Shown piece after piece: positions 42,440 to 51,684 of a stretch of DNA of 64,000 bases. This DNA is from Rhodopseudomonas telluris (GTDB taxonomy: Bacteria; Pseudomonadota; Alphaproteobacteria; Rhizobiales; Xanthobacteraceae): contig NZ_JBHLWM010000005.1 of assembly GCF_042432815.1 (NCBI RefSeq), forward strand, positions 868,001-932,000, read 5' to 3'. Within the stretch, counting starts at the first letter, position 1. The number at the start of each line of letters is the position of its first letter. Below the pieces are notes generated by a model. That model ran no database searches. It worked only from the letters and a program-made list of their open reading frames with translations, and was not told the origin of the DNA. The position numbers and the translations under genes are program-made.

Positions 42440-42842
42440 CAGCCGCGCACCCGCGCCGCGCGCCAGACTCGGCGCGCGAGGAAGGTCTGCGCGCGATCCT
42501 GCGGCGGAACCATCATCTGCGATCTTGCCCCATTCGCATCGGGGTCGACCTCAATTCCATTCAAGCGCGGAGCCCGGCGCATGACGACGTCTCATTATCC
42601 GAATCGCAGCAGGTCTATCAATCATCTATTTTTGATCCGCATAAATGATGTTTCAAATATCATAATTGGCCGACCGGCTGGACCACTTCAAGTTTGTCAC
42701 CCAGCTCAATTTCCGGTTTGTGCCAGCTCAAGGTTCCATCCCGCAGGTGACTTGGCCGGCAGCGACGACCGACGGTCCAAGGTCGCGGTTGACCGCGACA
42801 CGAGGCGGCGCGCAGTAAAGCGCTCCCCCGCAAAGGACCGCC
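42440..42842. other. 403-base divergent intergenic region (Hyf-like operon / cobS)
   Basis: It separates the minus-strand Hyf-like operon from plus-strand cobS, so it should hold both promoters. An FNR/FixK-like box is at 42632-42645. An AT-rich core (about 42620-42670) also contains an imperfect inverted repeat ATGAT...ATCAT (42646-42663). No cobalamin riboswitch core (no B12 box) is visible in front of cobS. No gene is seen. Confidence 0.65.
42632..42645. promoter_or_regulatory. FNR/FixK-like box
   Basis: TTGAT-CCGC-ATAAA matches the anaerobic-regulator consensus TTGAT-N4-ATCAA with one mismatch. It lies 193-206 bases upstream of hyfB and 198-211 bases upstream of cobS. Binding by an FNR, FixK or AadR protein is inferred. 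Confidence 0.4.
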
Positions 42843-43637
42843 ATGTCCGACAACACTCCGCCCCGGCCGACGCCCACCCTCGCACAATTGCTCGACGCGA
42901 TCCGCTTCCTCACCATCCTGCCGGTGCCGAATTCCGACCGCGCGCCGGAACCGGACTGGCTGACCCGCGCAATGACGTTCTTCCCGATCGTCGGTGTCGG
43001 CATCGGCGTGATCTCGGCGATGGTGCTGGTGCTCGGCAGTTCGCTGTTCGGCCCCGGCCTTGCCGCGCTGCTCGCCGTCGCCGCCTCGGTGATGGTGACG
43101 GGCGCGATGCACGAGGACGGCCTCGCCGACACCTTCGACAGTTTCGGCGGCGGCTGGTCGGTCGAGCGGCGGCTGGAGATCATGAAGGACTCGCGGCTCG
43201 GCACCTATGGCGGGCTGGCGCTCGGCCTCGATGTCGCGCTGCGCGCCACTGCGCTGGCGCAGCTGCCGCTGTGGGCCGCGCTCGCGGCTCTGGTCGCCTG
43301 CCATGCCGCCGCGCGAGCGACGCCGGGCTTCGTCACCCGGAAGCTGTCCTACGCCGGCAATATCAGCGGCATGAAAGTGAGCTACGCCGACGCGCCGATG
43401 CGCAAGGACGAGTTCGTGCTGGTGCTGATCACCGTCGCGCTCGCGTCGCTGCCGCTGCTGCTGGTGTCGCCGCTGGCGCTGCTCGCCGGCCTCGGCGGCG
43501 GCGCCGCGCTGGCCGCGCTGATGACGAGGTGGGCCAAACGCCTGCTCGGCGGCTACACCGGCGACGTGCTCGGCGCGGTCGAGCAAATGTTCGAGATCGG
43601 ATTTTTGCTCGGGGTGGCGGCGGTGCTGGCCGCGTAG
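42843..43637 (+). CDS. cobS: adenosylcobinamide-GDP ribazoletransferase
   Basis: 264 residues with six to seven membrane segments. RFLTILPVP near 20, the ion-binding AMHEDGLADTFDSFGGG near 88-104 and the RLGTYGGLAL motif near 119 identify CobS/CobV, which joins alpha-ribazole to adenosylcobinamide-GDP in the last step of B12 synthesis. No other cob gene is in the window. The start ATG at 42843 is preceded by AAAGGA. It ends 32 bases from the convergent MocR-type gene. Confidence 0.95.
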   Translation: MSDNTPPRPTPTLAQLLDAIRFLTILPVPNSDRAPEPDWLTRAMTFFPIVGVGIGVISAMVLVLGSSLFGPGLAALLAVAASVMVTGAMHEDGLADTFDSFGGGWSVERRLEIMKDSRLGTYGGLALGLDVALRATALAQLPLWAALAALVACHAAARATPGFVTRKLSYAGNISGMKVSYADAPMRKDEFVLVLITVALASLPLLLVSPLALLAGLGGGAALAALMTRWAKRLLGGYTGDVLGAVEQMFEIGFLLGVAAVLAA

Positions 43638-43669
43638 GCTATCGCGCATCCTCCGCCGCTTCGGCAGAG

Positions 43670-45133
43670 CTACCCAACAATCCCGTCCCGTAGCAGCCGG
43701 ATCGCCGTCTGCGCCTCCTTTCGGTCGAGTGCGGCGAAGCCGATGCGTAGTCCCCTGCTCGCCGTGCCGTCTCCGAAGCAGCGCGACGGCAGAAACTGCA
43801 GACGGCCGCTGCTCCGCTCGAGCCGATCGAGCTTGCGTAGATCGCGAAATTTGAGCCAGAACGCGAGGCCACCGTCGGGCGGCCTGAAGCTGAGTTCGTC
43901 GCCCAGCTGCGTCTGCAGGGCTTCGGCAAAATGCGTGCGCCGCTCGCGATAGATTCCGACCGCCTTGCGGGCGAACCGCCTGATCTCGCCGGCGGACAAC
44001 AGAGCGGCGACCGCGGCTTCGGTCACCTGATCGCCCTGCCGATCGATCAGCAGCACTTCCTGTGCGGCGCGATCGATCACCTTGGTGGGCGCGACGATGT
44101 AACCGAGCCGCAAGGTCGGCGCGAGCAGCTTGGACATCGAGCCGATATAGAACGTCTTGTCGGGCGCCACGCTGGCGAGCGGAAACAGCGGACGATGACG
44201 GAAATGAAATTCGTGATCGTAGTCGTCTTCCACGATCGAGAAGCCGAACTGATCCGACAGGCTCAACAGCCGCAACCGCCGCTCCGGCTTCATCAGCACG
44301 GTGGTGGGAAATTGATGATTGGGCGTGAGATAGATCGCGCGGATCGTATTGCGACGGCACAGCCGTTCGAGATGCTCGACGTCGAGGCCGTCGTCGTCCA
44401 GCCTCACGCGCAAAATCTCGGCGCCCGCGGCGCGGAATGCCTCTCGGGCGGGCGGGTAGGTCAGCTCCTCTACCACCACTTTGTCGCCGGGTGAGGTGAT
44501 GATCCGCGCGACGACAAACAAGGCCATCTGACTGCCGCGGGTGAGACAGATATTGTCCGCCGCGCTGGCGAGGCCGCGTTCGGCGTTGAGCATCTGGGCG
44601 ATCTGCACACGTAGTAACTCCAGCCCGCGCGGATCGCCGTAGCCGAGACTGCCGCGGCGACCGCCGAACAACAGCGCCTGCCGATACGCGCGCGCATAGG
44701 ATTGTGCCGGAAACAGCCGCGTATCGGGGATGCCGTCGTCGAGGCAAATCGACGACGCAGTCGGATACACGGTGGGAATCTCGACGCCGGAGCGGAGCCG
44801 GCCGGCAAAGCGCGTCGACGCGCGAGACGCCTTCAGCGCTGACGGCGCCGACTCTTCGGCCATGATCGGCAGCTGAGTGGCGACGAAGGTGCCGCGCGTG
44901 CCGCTGGTCGACAGCCAGCCCTGGGTTTCCAGCTCCTGATACGCGGCGACGACCGTCTTGCGGTTGATCGCCAGACTCGCGGCGAGTTCGCGGCTGCTCG
45001 GAAGCAGATCCTGCGGCGCCAGCCGGCCGCGCCGGATTTCCTCGATCACCGTCTGGGCAATCTGCAGATAGACCGGCGTCGCACCGTCCAATGCGATCCG
45101 CGGCGCCAGAAGCGCTTTCCAATCCTTCGCCAC
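43670..45133 (-). CDS. MocR-family GntR/aminotransferase transcriptional regulator
   Basis: 487 residues from the GTG at 45133 (GGAGGG upstream). The N-terminal winged helix (about 1-85; LPSSRELAASLAINRKTVVAAYQELE is the recognition region) is followed by a fold-type I aminotransferase domain. NHQFPTTVLMKPERRL and GSMSKLLAPTLRLGYI carry PLP contacts, with K335 as the Schiff-base lysine. MocR proteins sense PLP-linked amino compounds and regulate a nearby divergent gene. Here that is the 2Fe-2S reductase/MOSC pair 107 bases away. Confidence 0.93.
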   Translation of the reverse strand: MAKDWKALLAPRIALDGATPVYLQIAQTVIEEIRRGRLAPQDLLPSSRELAASLAINRKTVVAAYQELETQGWLSTSGTRGTFVATQLPIMAEESAPSALKASRASTRFAGRLRSGVEIPTVYPTASSICLDDGIPDTRLFPAQSYARAYRQALLFGGRRGSLGYGDPRGLELLRVQIAQMLNAERGLASAADNICLTRGSQMALFVVARIITSPGDKVVVEELTYPPAREAFRAAGAEILRVRLDDDGLDVEHLERLCRRNTIRAIYLTPNHQFPTTVLMKPERRLRLLSLSDQFGFSIVEDDYDHEFHFRHRPLFPLASVAPDKTFYIGSMSKLLAPTLRLGYIVAPTKVIDRAAQEVLLIDRQGDQVTEAAVAALLSAGEIRRFARKAVGIYRERRTHFAEALQTQLGDELSFRPPDGGLAFWLKFRDLRKLDRLERSSGRLQFLPSRCFGDGTASRGLRIGFAALDRKEAQTAIRLLRDGIVG

Positions 45134-45154
45134 GCCGCCCTCCAGACGTCAAGC

Positions 45155-45186
45155 TTGGCCCATGCAATAACACAAAATTGGACCAT
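45155..45186. promoter_or_regulatory. direct repeat, candidate MocR operator
   Basis: TTGGCCCAT (45155-45163) and TTGGACCAT (45178-45186) are nine-base repeats with one mismatch, 23 bases apart start to start. They lie in the 107-base divergent gap between the MocR-type gene and the reductase gene. A GGACC/GGTCC inverted repeat (45180-45196) overlaps the second unit. Direct repeats are the usual operator form for GabR/MocR proteins. Confidence 0.5.
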
Positions 45187-45240
45187 TCACGGGTCCTAGC
45201 GCGGGTCTTAGGGTCTGGCAACTTCACGAGACAACCATCG

Positions 45241-46275
45241 ATGCAAATCGTCCTGGTCCCAAGCGGCACAGCCTTTTCCTGCGAAAGCGACGAAACCATT
45301 CTGGCAGCGGCCAAGCGCCAGGCGATCAACCTCGCCAGCGCCTGTGAGAACGGGACGTGTGGGGCCTGCAAGGCCGAGGTCGTCTCCGGCGCCATCATCC
45401 ACGACGAGCGCGCCAGCGCCCTTACCCGGACGGACCTCGCGCTCTGCAAGGCGCTGCTATGCTGCGCCTATGCGCGGTCGGACCTGACCATCAAGGCTAC
45501 CGAGGTCGCGCTGCGCAGCGATCAACCGGCCGCGACGGTTCCGGCGCGCGTCTTGCGGCTGCAGAGATTGTCTCCGAGTGTCGTCGGCCTGACGCTGCGT
45601 TTTCCGCCCGGCATGGCGCCGGCCTTCAGGCCTGGACAATTCGTCGGCATCGAATGGCAGGGGCGGCTGCGCTCGTTCTCGATCGCCAACGCAGCGCGCG
45701 GCGACGGCACGATCGATCTGCATATCGGGCGTGTTCAGAACGGCCAGTTCACCAACCATGTCTTCGAGACGCTGAGCGAGGGCGCCATCCTCAGACTGGC
45801 CGGACCGTTCGGTGAGTTCGGCATCGCCGACGCCCAGCGTCCGATGCTGTTCGTCGCCGGCGGCACCGGCATCGCGCCGATCATCGGCATGCTGCAGGCG
45901 CTGGCGCCGTCGGCTCCGCGCCAGCCCATCCGTTTGTATTGGGGCTGCAGGAATTCGCGGGAGTTCTACACGAGCGCGCAGATCGACGACATTGCGGCGG
46001 ACTTCGCAGACTTCCGCTGCGTGCAGGTGGTGTCCGACGACGACGCGCAGTGGCGCGGACGATCCGGCTTCGTTCACGACATCGTCCGCAGCGACGTGCC
46101 GGACCTCTGCCAGTTCGACGTCTACGCCTGCGGCAATCCCTTGCTGGTCCGCGCGATGGAAGATGTCGCGATCGACGGCGGCGTTCCGCCCGCGCGCTTC
46201 TTTGCCGACAGCTTCAACCTCGTTCCACCGCCGGCCGCAGCCGACCCGATCCCCAGCAGAGGCGCAACAGCATGA
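45241..46275 (+). CDS. 2Fe-2S ferredoxin/FAD/NAD reductase component
   Basis: 344 residues. An N-terminal plant-type [2Fe-2S] domain has C35, C40, C43 and C74 or C75. It is followed by an FAD domain with LRSFSIANAA and an NAD domain with FVAGGTGIAPIIGML and a C-terminal YACGNPLLVRAMEDVA. This is the reductase component of aromatic or alkyl mono-/dioxygenases, or the CDP-4-keto-6-deoxyglucose-3-dehydrase (AscD) type. No oxygenase is adjacent. Its stop overlaps the start of the MOSC gene (ATGA), so the partner is probably the MOSC protein. Confidence 0.9.
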   Translation: MQIVLVPSGTAFSCESDETILAAAKRQAINLASACENGTCGACKAEVVSGAIIHDERASALTRTDLALCKALLCCAYARSDLTIKATEVALRSDQPAATVPARVLRLQRLSPSVVGLTLRFPPGMAPAFRPGQFVGIEWQGRLRSFSIANAARGDGTIDLHIGRVQNGQFTNHVFETLSEGAILRLAGPFGEFGIADAQRPMLFVAGGTGIAPIIGMLQALAPSAPRQPIRLYWGCRNSREFYTSAQIDDIAADFADFRCVQVVSDDDAQWRGRSGFVHDIVRSDVPDLCQFDVYACGNPLLVRAMEDVAIDGGVPPARFFADSFNLVPPPAAADPIPSRGATA

Positions 46276-47078
46276 CGACCATTTCGGACATCTACATCTA
46301 CCCGGTGAAATCCTGCGGCGGCGCGCGTCTGACCAGCGCCACCATCACGCCGACCGGCCTGGCGCTGGACCGGCACTGGATGATCGTCGACGGCGACGGA
46401 ATGTTCGTCACCCAGCGCGAACAGCCCCGGCTCGCTCTGCTGCGTCCGACGCTGCATGACGGCGGCGTCACGCTCACGGCGGAGGGCTACGATCCGCTCG
46501 ACCTCTCGACCAACGAGGTCGAGGGCAACGTCGATGTCGTCATCTTCGGCGAAACGATTCCGGCGCGCGGCGTCGGCCCCGCCACGGACGACTGGATCAG
46601 CGACTATCTCGGCGCGCCGCATCGCGTCGTCGCGCAGGAGCCGAGCTTCCTGCGCAAAGGCGGCGTGCAGTATCCCAGCCGCGACGACGCGCCGACGAGC
46701 TTCGTCGACAATTTCGGCGTCCTCGTCGTGTCGCAGGCCTCGCTCGACGACCTCAACCGCCGCATGGACACGCCGCTTCCGGTCAATCGCTTTCGGCCGA
46801 ACATCGTGGTGTCGGGCGTGGCGGCCTATGACGAGGACTTCTTCGCCACCGCCAGCGCTGGCGCTGTCGAACTGCGGTTCGTCGACCTGTGCTACCGCTG
46901 CAACCTCACCACCATCGATCAGGACGCCGCCGAGTTCGGTGCCGAGCCGCTGGCGACGCTGACGGCCTATCGCAAGACCGAGCCGGGGGTGAAGTTCGGC
47001 AACTACGCCGCCATCGCCAAGGGCTTCGGCGACAGGCTCGAAGTCGGGCAGCAGCTGAACGTGACGTTCAACTTCTGA
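46272..47078 (+). CDS. MOSC-domain protein (molybdenum-cofactor sulfur-carrier fold)
   Basis: 268 residues. The N-terminal beta-barrel (YIYPVKSCGGARL...DRHWMIVDGDG, 9-45) and the C-terminal MOSC domain with NRFRPNIVVSG, VDLCYRCNLTTIDQD and a TLTAYRK segment are those of the YcbX/mARC family, which bind molybdenum cofactor through Cys in the RCN region. Together with the 2Fe-2S reductase it resembles the YcbX-type N-hydroxylated-compound reductase. In that family the iron-sulfur reductase supplies the electrons. Divergent from the MocR-type regulator. Confidence 0.85.
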   Translation: MTTISDIYIYPVKSCGGARLTSATITPTGLALDRHWMIVDGDGMFVTQREQPRLALLRPTLHDGGVTLTAEGYDPLDLSTNEVEGNVDVVIFGETIPARGVGPATDDWISDYLGAPHRVVAQEPSFLRKGGVQYPSRDDAPTSFVDNFGVLVVSQASLDDLNRRMDTPLPVNRFRPNIVVSGVAAYDEDFFATASAGAVELRFVDLCYRCNLTTIDQDAAEFGAEPLATLTAYRKTEPGVKFGNYAAIAKGFGDRLEVGQQLNVTFNF

Positions 47079-47103
47079 TGCTACCCGGCTTCCCGGCGCG
47101 GTC

Positions 47104-47448
47104 TCAGTGGCTGATCATCCACGGCCGCGCCGTCGGGAATCCCTTGGCGCCGCTCTTGGTGCGGGTTTGCAGCCGCGACGGTTTCTTCAGGCCGGAGCAG
47201 CAACCGCAGCCGGGGGCGTGCTTGGCCTTGTATTCGCCGACGCTCATCGGGGCGTTGCGGCTCTTCTCGTTGGTGGCGTGCGCGCTGCGTTGCGCCGCCG
47301 GCATGCAGGAGAAGTTCGGCGCGGTGAGGATCACCCGCGGCGAGGTGGTCTCGCACACCGGGCACGGCTGCGGCTCTTCATACTCCGACATCGGCCGCAA
47401 ATCGGTGAACGGCCCGCAGGCGTCGCACATGTATTCATAGACTGGCAT
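47104..47448 (-). CDS. fmdB: FmdB-family zinc-ribbon regulator
   Basis: 114 residues from the ATG at 47448. The N-terminal zinc ribbon has C8, C11, C29 and C32 (YMCDACG and CPVCETT) as in FmdB, a regulator associated with formamidase. A second Cys group (C81, C83, C84) is in a Lys-rich tail. It lies 188 bases past the formamidase stop, with a family A palindrome between. Its regulatory role is by family association only. Confidence 0.85.
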   Translation of the reverse strand: MPVYEYMCDACGPFTDLRPMSEYEEPQPCPVCETTSPRVILTAPNFSCMPAAQRSAHATNEKSRNAPMSVGEYKAKHAPGCGCCSGLKKPSRLQTRTKSGAKGFPTARPWMISH

Positions 47449-47548
47449 CGTCGTTTTCCCTTGCGCTGACGATTTGCCCCTGCCCGCGATGGGAGCGGGG
47501 CGGATAAACCGCACCGTCCCGCTCCCTTCGCGCAGGGAAGTCTTGGCC

Positions 47549-47626
47549 GTCATTGCGAGGAGCGAAGCGACGAAGCAATCCAGCTCAGTGCACGGCGCTG
47601 GATTGCTTCGCTTCGCTCGCAATGAC
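47549..47626. repeat. intergenic palindrome, family A, copy 1
   Basis: GTCATTGCGAGGAGCGAAGC...GACGAAGCAATCCAGC folds onto GCTGGATTGCTTCGCTTCGC TCGCAATGAC. A second copy is at 49643-49720. This is one of the most common repeat elements in related genomes, as I recall. It sits between fmdA and fmdB. Confidence 0.8.
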
Positions 47627-47636
47627 GACCTTCTGG

Positions 47637-48866
47637 TTACTTGTCCGGCGAGATCGGCATCTGGATGTCGCCCTTGATGTGTTTCACCGGGCCGGCCGAA
47701 GACGGCATCATGTCGAAGTCGAAGATCTCGGTCGGCAGCCACAGCGTGGCGCAGGCGTTGGGGACGTCGACGACGCCGGAGATGTGGCCCTGCACCGGCG
47801 CGGTTCCGAGGATTGAATAGGCCTGGGCGCCGGAGTAGCCGAACTTCTTCAGATACTCGATGGCGTTGAGGCAGGCCTGACGATACGCAACGGTGACGTC
47901 GAGGTAGTGCTGCTGGCCGGCCTCATCGACCGAGATGCCCTCGAAGATCAGGTAGTCCTTGTAGTTCGGCGTCACCGGCGACGGCTTGAAGATCGGGTTC
48001 TTGATGCCGTATTTCGACACGCCGTCCTTGATGATGTCGACCTTGATGTGCAGCCAGCCGGCCATCTCGATGGCGCCGCAGAAGGTGATCTCGCCGTCGC
48101 CCTGGCTGAAGTGCAGATCGCCCATCGACAGACCGCCGCCCGGCACATAGACCGGGAAGTAGATCTTCGAGCCGCGCGACAGGTCCTTGATGTCGCAATT
48201 GCCGCCGTGTTCGCGCGGCGGCACGGTGCGGGCGCCCTCGGCGCCGGCCTTGGCCTTCGCATCACCGGTGAGCTTGCCCATATGCGCGGTCGGGCCGAAC
48301 GGCGGATTGGCGAGGCCGGGCACGCGCGTCGGGTTGGTCGCGATCAGGCCGGTCTCGCGCTCGTTCCAAGTCGCCAGCAGCTTCGGATCGGGCAGACAGC
48401 CGATCAGGCCGGGATGGATCAGGCCGGCGAAGTTCACGCCCGGGATGTGGCGCGACGAGGTGTACATGCCCTTGAAGTCCCAGATCGACTTCTGCGCCAG
48501 CGGGAAGTGATCGGTGAGGAAGCCGCCGCCGTTCTGCTTGGAGAAGAAGCCGTTGAAGCCCCACAGGCTCTCCTTCATCGGGCCGACGTCGAGCAGGTCG
48601 ACGACCAGAAGGTCGCCCGGCTCAGCGCCCTTGACGCCGATCGGGCCCGACAGGAAGTGCACGATCGACAGGTCGATGTCGCGGACGTCGTCGGCCGAGT
48701 CGTTGTTTTTGATGAAACCGCCGGTCCAGTCGTAGGTCTCGACGATGAAGTCGTCGCCCGGATTGACCCACGCCGCCATCGGGATGTCCGGATGCCAGCG
48801 GTTGTGGACCATCTCGTTGTCGTAAGCGGACTGCGTGAGATCGACCTTGATCAGTGTCTCTGGCAT
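47637..48866 (-). CDS. fmdA: formamidase
   Basis: 409 residues, the length of acetamidase/formamidase-family formamidases. MPETLIKVDLTQSAYDNEMVH, the HNRWHPDIP start, GGFIKNNDSADDVRDID and YVPGGGLSMGDLHFSQGDGEI near 240-260 are typical of this family, which hydrolyses formamide to formate and ammonia in the cytoplasm. It follows the urtE-like gene on the same strand, so its substrate is probably imported by the UrtABCDE carrier. Confidence 0.96.
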   Translation of the reverse strand: MPETLIKVDLTQSAYDNEMVHNRWHPDIPMAAWVNPGDDFIVETYDWTGGFIKNNDSADDVRDIDLSIVHFLSGPIGVKGAEPGDLLVVDLLDVGPMKESLWGFNGFFSKQNGGGFLTDHFPLAQKSIWDFKGMYTSSRHIPGVNFAGLIHPGLIGCLPDPKLLATWNERETGLIATNPTRVPGLANPPFGPTAHMGKLTGDAKAKAGAEGARTVPPREHGGNCDIKDLSRGSKIYFPVYVPGGGLSMGDLHFSQGDGEITFCGAIEMAGWLHIKVDIIKDGVSKYGIKNPIFKPSPVTPNYKDYLIFEGISVDEAGQQHYLDVTVAYRQACLNAIEYLKKFGYSGAQAYSILGTAPVQGHISGVVDVPNACATLWLPTEIFDFDMMPSSAGPVKHIKGDIQMPISPDK

Positions 48867-48914
48867 CGGAAGCTCCCCTTGTGACCAGTGGACGGACGTG
48901 AAGAAAACGCGGAG

Positions 48915-49604
48915 TTAGACGGATAGATATTTGGCGACCTGCGCCTCATCGACGCTGTCGCGCGGATCGTCGCGGACGATTTCGCCGTTCTCGATGACCA
49001 GCACGCGGTCGGCGACGTCGAGCGCGAAGCTCAGCACCTGCTCGGAGACGATGATCGACAGGCCCTTGGTGTCGCGGATGCGCTTCAGCGTCCGCCCCAT
49101 CTCCTTGATGATCGACGGCTGGATGCCCTCGGTCGGCTCGTCGAGCAGCAGCACTTTCGGCTTGGTCGCGAGCGCGCGGGCGATCGCGAGCTGCTGTTGC
49201 TGACCGCCGGACAGATTGCCGCCGCGCCGGCTCTTCATCTCCAGCAGCACCGGAAACAACTCGTAGAGATCGCTCGGCACATCCTTCTCGCCGGAGACGA
49301 CGAGGCCGGTCTCGATGTTCTCCTTGACCGTCATGGTCGAGAAGATCATGCGGCCTTGCGGCACGTAAGCGAGGCCCTTGGCGACGCGCTCATAGCTCTT
49401 CAGCCCGCCGAGCTCGGCGCCCTCCATCGAGATCGAGCCCTTGCGCTGCGGGATGATGCCCATCAGCGACTTCATCAGCGTGGTTTTGCCCATGCCGTTG
49501 CGGCCCATGATCGCGACGATCTCGTTCGGCGCGACGTTGATATTGAGCCCGTGCAGCACCTCGCTCTGGCCATAGGCGACGTGCAGATCGTTGATAGCGA
49601 GCAT
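48915..49604 (-). CDS. urtE: amide/urea ABC transporter ATPase UrtE
   Basis: 229 residues from the ATG at 49604 (AAGGAG six bases upstream). Walker A GRNGMGKTTLMK, the ABC signature LSGGQQQQLAIARAL and Walker B LLLDEPTEGIQPSII are all present. GIQPSI is typical of the LivF/UrtE branch of branched-chain amino-acid/urea carriers. The gene order is urtA-B-C-D-E followed by fmdA. Confidence 0.93.
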   Translation of the reverse strand: MLAINDLHVAYGQSEVLHGLNINVAPNEIVAIMGRNGMGKTTLMKSLMGIIPQRKGSISMEGAELGGLKSYERVAKGLAYVPQGRMIFSTMTVKENIETGLVVSGEKDVPSDLYELFPVLLEMKSRRGGNLSGGQQQQLAIARALATKPKVLLLDEPTEGIQPSIIKEMGRTLKRIRDTKGLSIIVSEQVLSFALDVADRVLVIENGEIVRDDPRDSVDEAQVAKYLSV

Positions 49605-49642
49605 CGGGATCTCCTTATTTGGTCGGAGCAACAATGGACGGC

Positions 49643-49720
49643 GTCATTGCGAGGAGCGAAGCGACGAAGCAATCCAACGCAGCATTCGGAGCTGGATTGC
49701 TTCGCTTCGCTCGCAATGAC
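49643..49720. repeat. intergenic palindrome, family A, copy 2
   Basis: GTCATTGCGAGGAGCGAAGC with its return arm GCTTCGCTCGCAATGAC, nearly identical to copy 1 (47549-47626). It lies in the 146-base gap between urtD and urtE. Confidence 0.8.
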
Positions 49721-49750
49721 GGAGGAGAGGCTGTGCGCATCAGCAACCTC

Positions 49751-50506
<756 letters not shown>

Positions 50507-50516
50507 GGTTGCCTCC

Positions 50517-51668
50517 TCATTCCGCCGGGGCGCTGCCCGCGATCGGGCCGATGGTCTTGCCGTTGTGGTGATCCGAACCGGACTTGCGCTTGCTGATCAG
50601 TTTGTCGATCAGCGGCTGGACGTAGTCGCGCCAGATGCCGGCAAGTCCGTTCGGGAAGATCAGCACCACCGCGATGAACAGCGCGCCGAGGCCGAACAGC
50701 CACAGCTGCGGGAAGGATTCCGACAGACCGGTCTTGGCGAAGTTGACCAGCAGCGTTCCGTAGATCGCCCCGAAGATCGACAGCCGGCCACCGACCGCGG
50801 TGTAGATCACCATCTCGATCGACGGCACGATGCCGACGAAGGACGGCGACATGAAGCCGACATTGAGGGTGAACATCGCGCCGCCGATCGCCGCGAACAT
50901 CGCTGCGAGGCAGAGCGCGAAGATCTTGAAATTGGCGACGCTGTAGCCGGAGAACCGCACCCGGTCCTCCTTCTCGCGCATCGCCACCAGGATGCGGCCG
51001 AGCTTGGAGTGCCGCACGAACAGCGCCAGCATGATGCAGCCGAACAGGAAGGCGACTTCGACGAAGTACAGGATCACCTTGGCGTGGTCGGGACGGATGT
51101 CCCAGCCCTTCAGCGTGCGCAGATCGGTGATGCCGTTGATGCCGCCGGTGTAGCCCTGCTGACCGATGATCAGGATGGTGCAGATCGCCGCGATCGCCTG
51201 GGTGATGATGGCGAAATACACGCCGCCGACCCGGCGCTTGAACATCGCGGCGCCGACCAGATAGGCGAACAGCGCCGGGATGATCAGGATCGCCAGGATC
51301 GTCAGCGTCAGACTGTGGAACGGCTGCCAGAAGAACGGCAGCTGGGTGATCTGATTCCAGTCCATGAAGTCCGGGATGCCCGGGGTAGACTGGATCTTGG
51401 TGTTCTCGACGCTGGAGGCTTCCAGCTTGAGATACATCGCCATGCAGTAGCCGCCGAGGCCGAAGAACACCCCCTGCCCGAGGCTGAGAATGCCGCCGAA
51501 ACCCCAGCACAACACCAGGCCGAGCGCCACGAAGGCGTAGGTCAGATACTTCGCCACCAGATTGAGGCGAAACACATCCAGCGACAGCGGCAGGATCACC
51601 ACCAGCAGCAGAGCGAGTGCGGCGAGACCGATGATGTCCGAGCGGCTGAGAAAGCGCGGGCTTTCCAT
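50517..51668 (-). CDS. urtC: amide/urea ABC transporter permease UrtC
   Basis: 383 residues, about ten membrane helices, and the LivM-like core with CWGFGGILSLGQGVFFGLGGYCMAMYL near 55-80 and SGYSVANFKIFALCLAAMFAAIGGAM near 245-270. A long polar insert (85-125) containing DFMDWNQITQLPFFWQPF is typical of UrtC. It follows urtB after 16 bases. Confidence 0.93.
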   Translation of the reverse strand: MESPRFLSRSDIIGLAALALLLVVILPLSLDVFRLNLVAKYLTYAFVALGLVLCWGFGGILSLGQGVFFGLGGYCMAMYLKLEASSVENTKIQSTPGIPDFMDWNQITQLPFFWQPFHSLTLTILAILIIPALFAYLVGAAMFKRRVGGVYFAIITQAIAAICTILIIGQQGYTGGINGITDLRTLKGWDIRPDHAKVILYFVEVAFLFGCIMLALFVRHSKLGRILVAMREKEDRVRFSGYSVANFKIFALCLAAMFAAIGGAMFTLNVGFMSPSFVGIVPSIEMVIYTAVGGRLSIFGAIYGTLLVNFAKTGLSESFPQLWLFGLGALFIAVVLIFPNGLAGIWRDYVQPLIDKLISKRKSGSDHHNGKTIGPIAGSAPAE

Positions 51669-51684
51669 TGTCGTGTCTCCCCGA

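Noticed and set aside
42440..42842. Cobalamin riboswitch in front of cobS
   Set aside because: No B12 box or conserved core arrangement could be found by eye in these 403 bases.
40502..43693. 1063-codon plus-strand frame spanning hyfB, the intergenic region and cobS
   Set aside because: Crosses two real genes on different strands and has no recognisable domain; its C-terminal part is an out-of-frame copy of cobS.
42660..45449. 929-codon minus-strand frame across cobS and the MocR gene
   Set aside because: Contains the MocR region in the wrong frame and an antisense cobS stretch; not protein-like.
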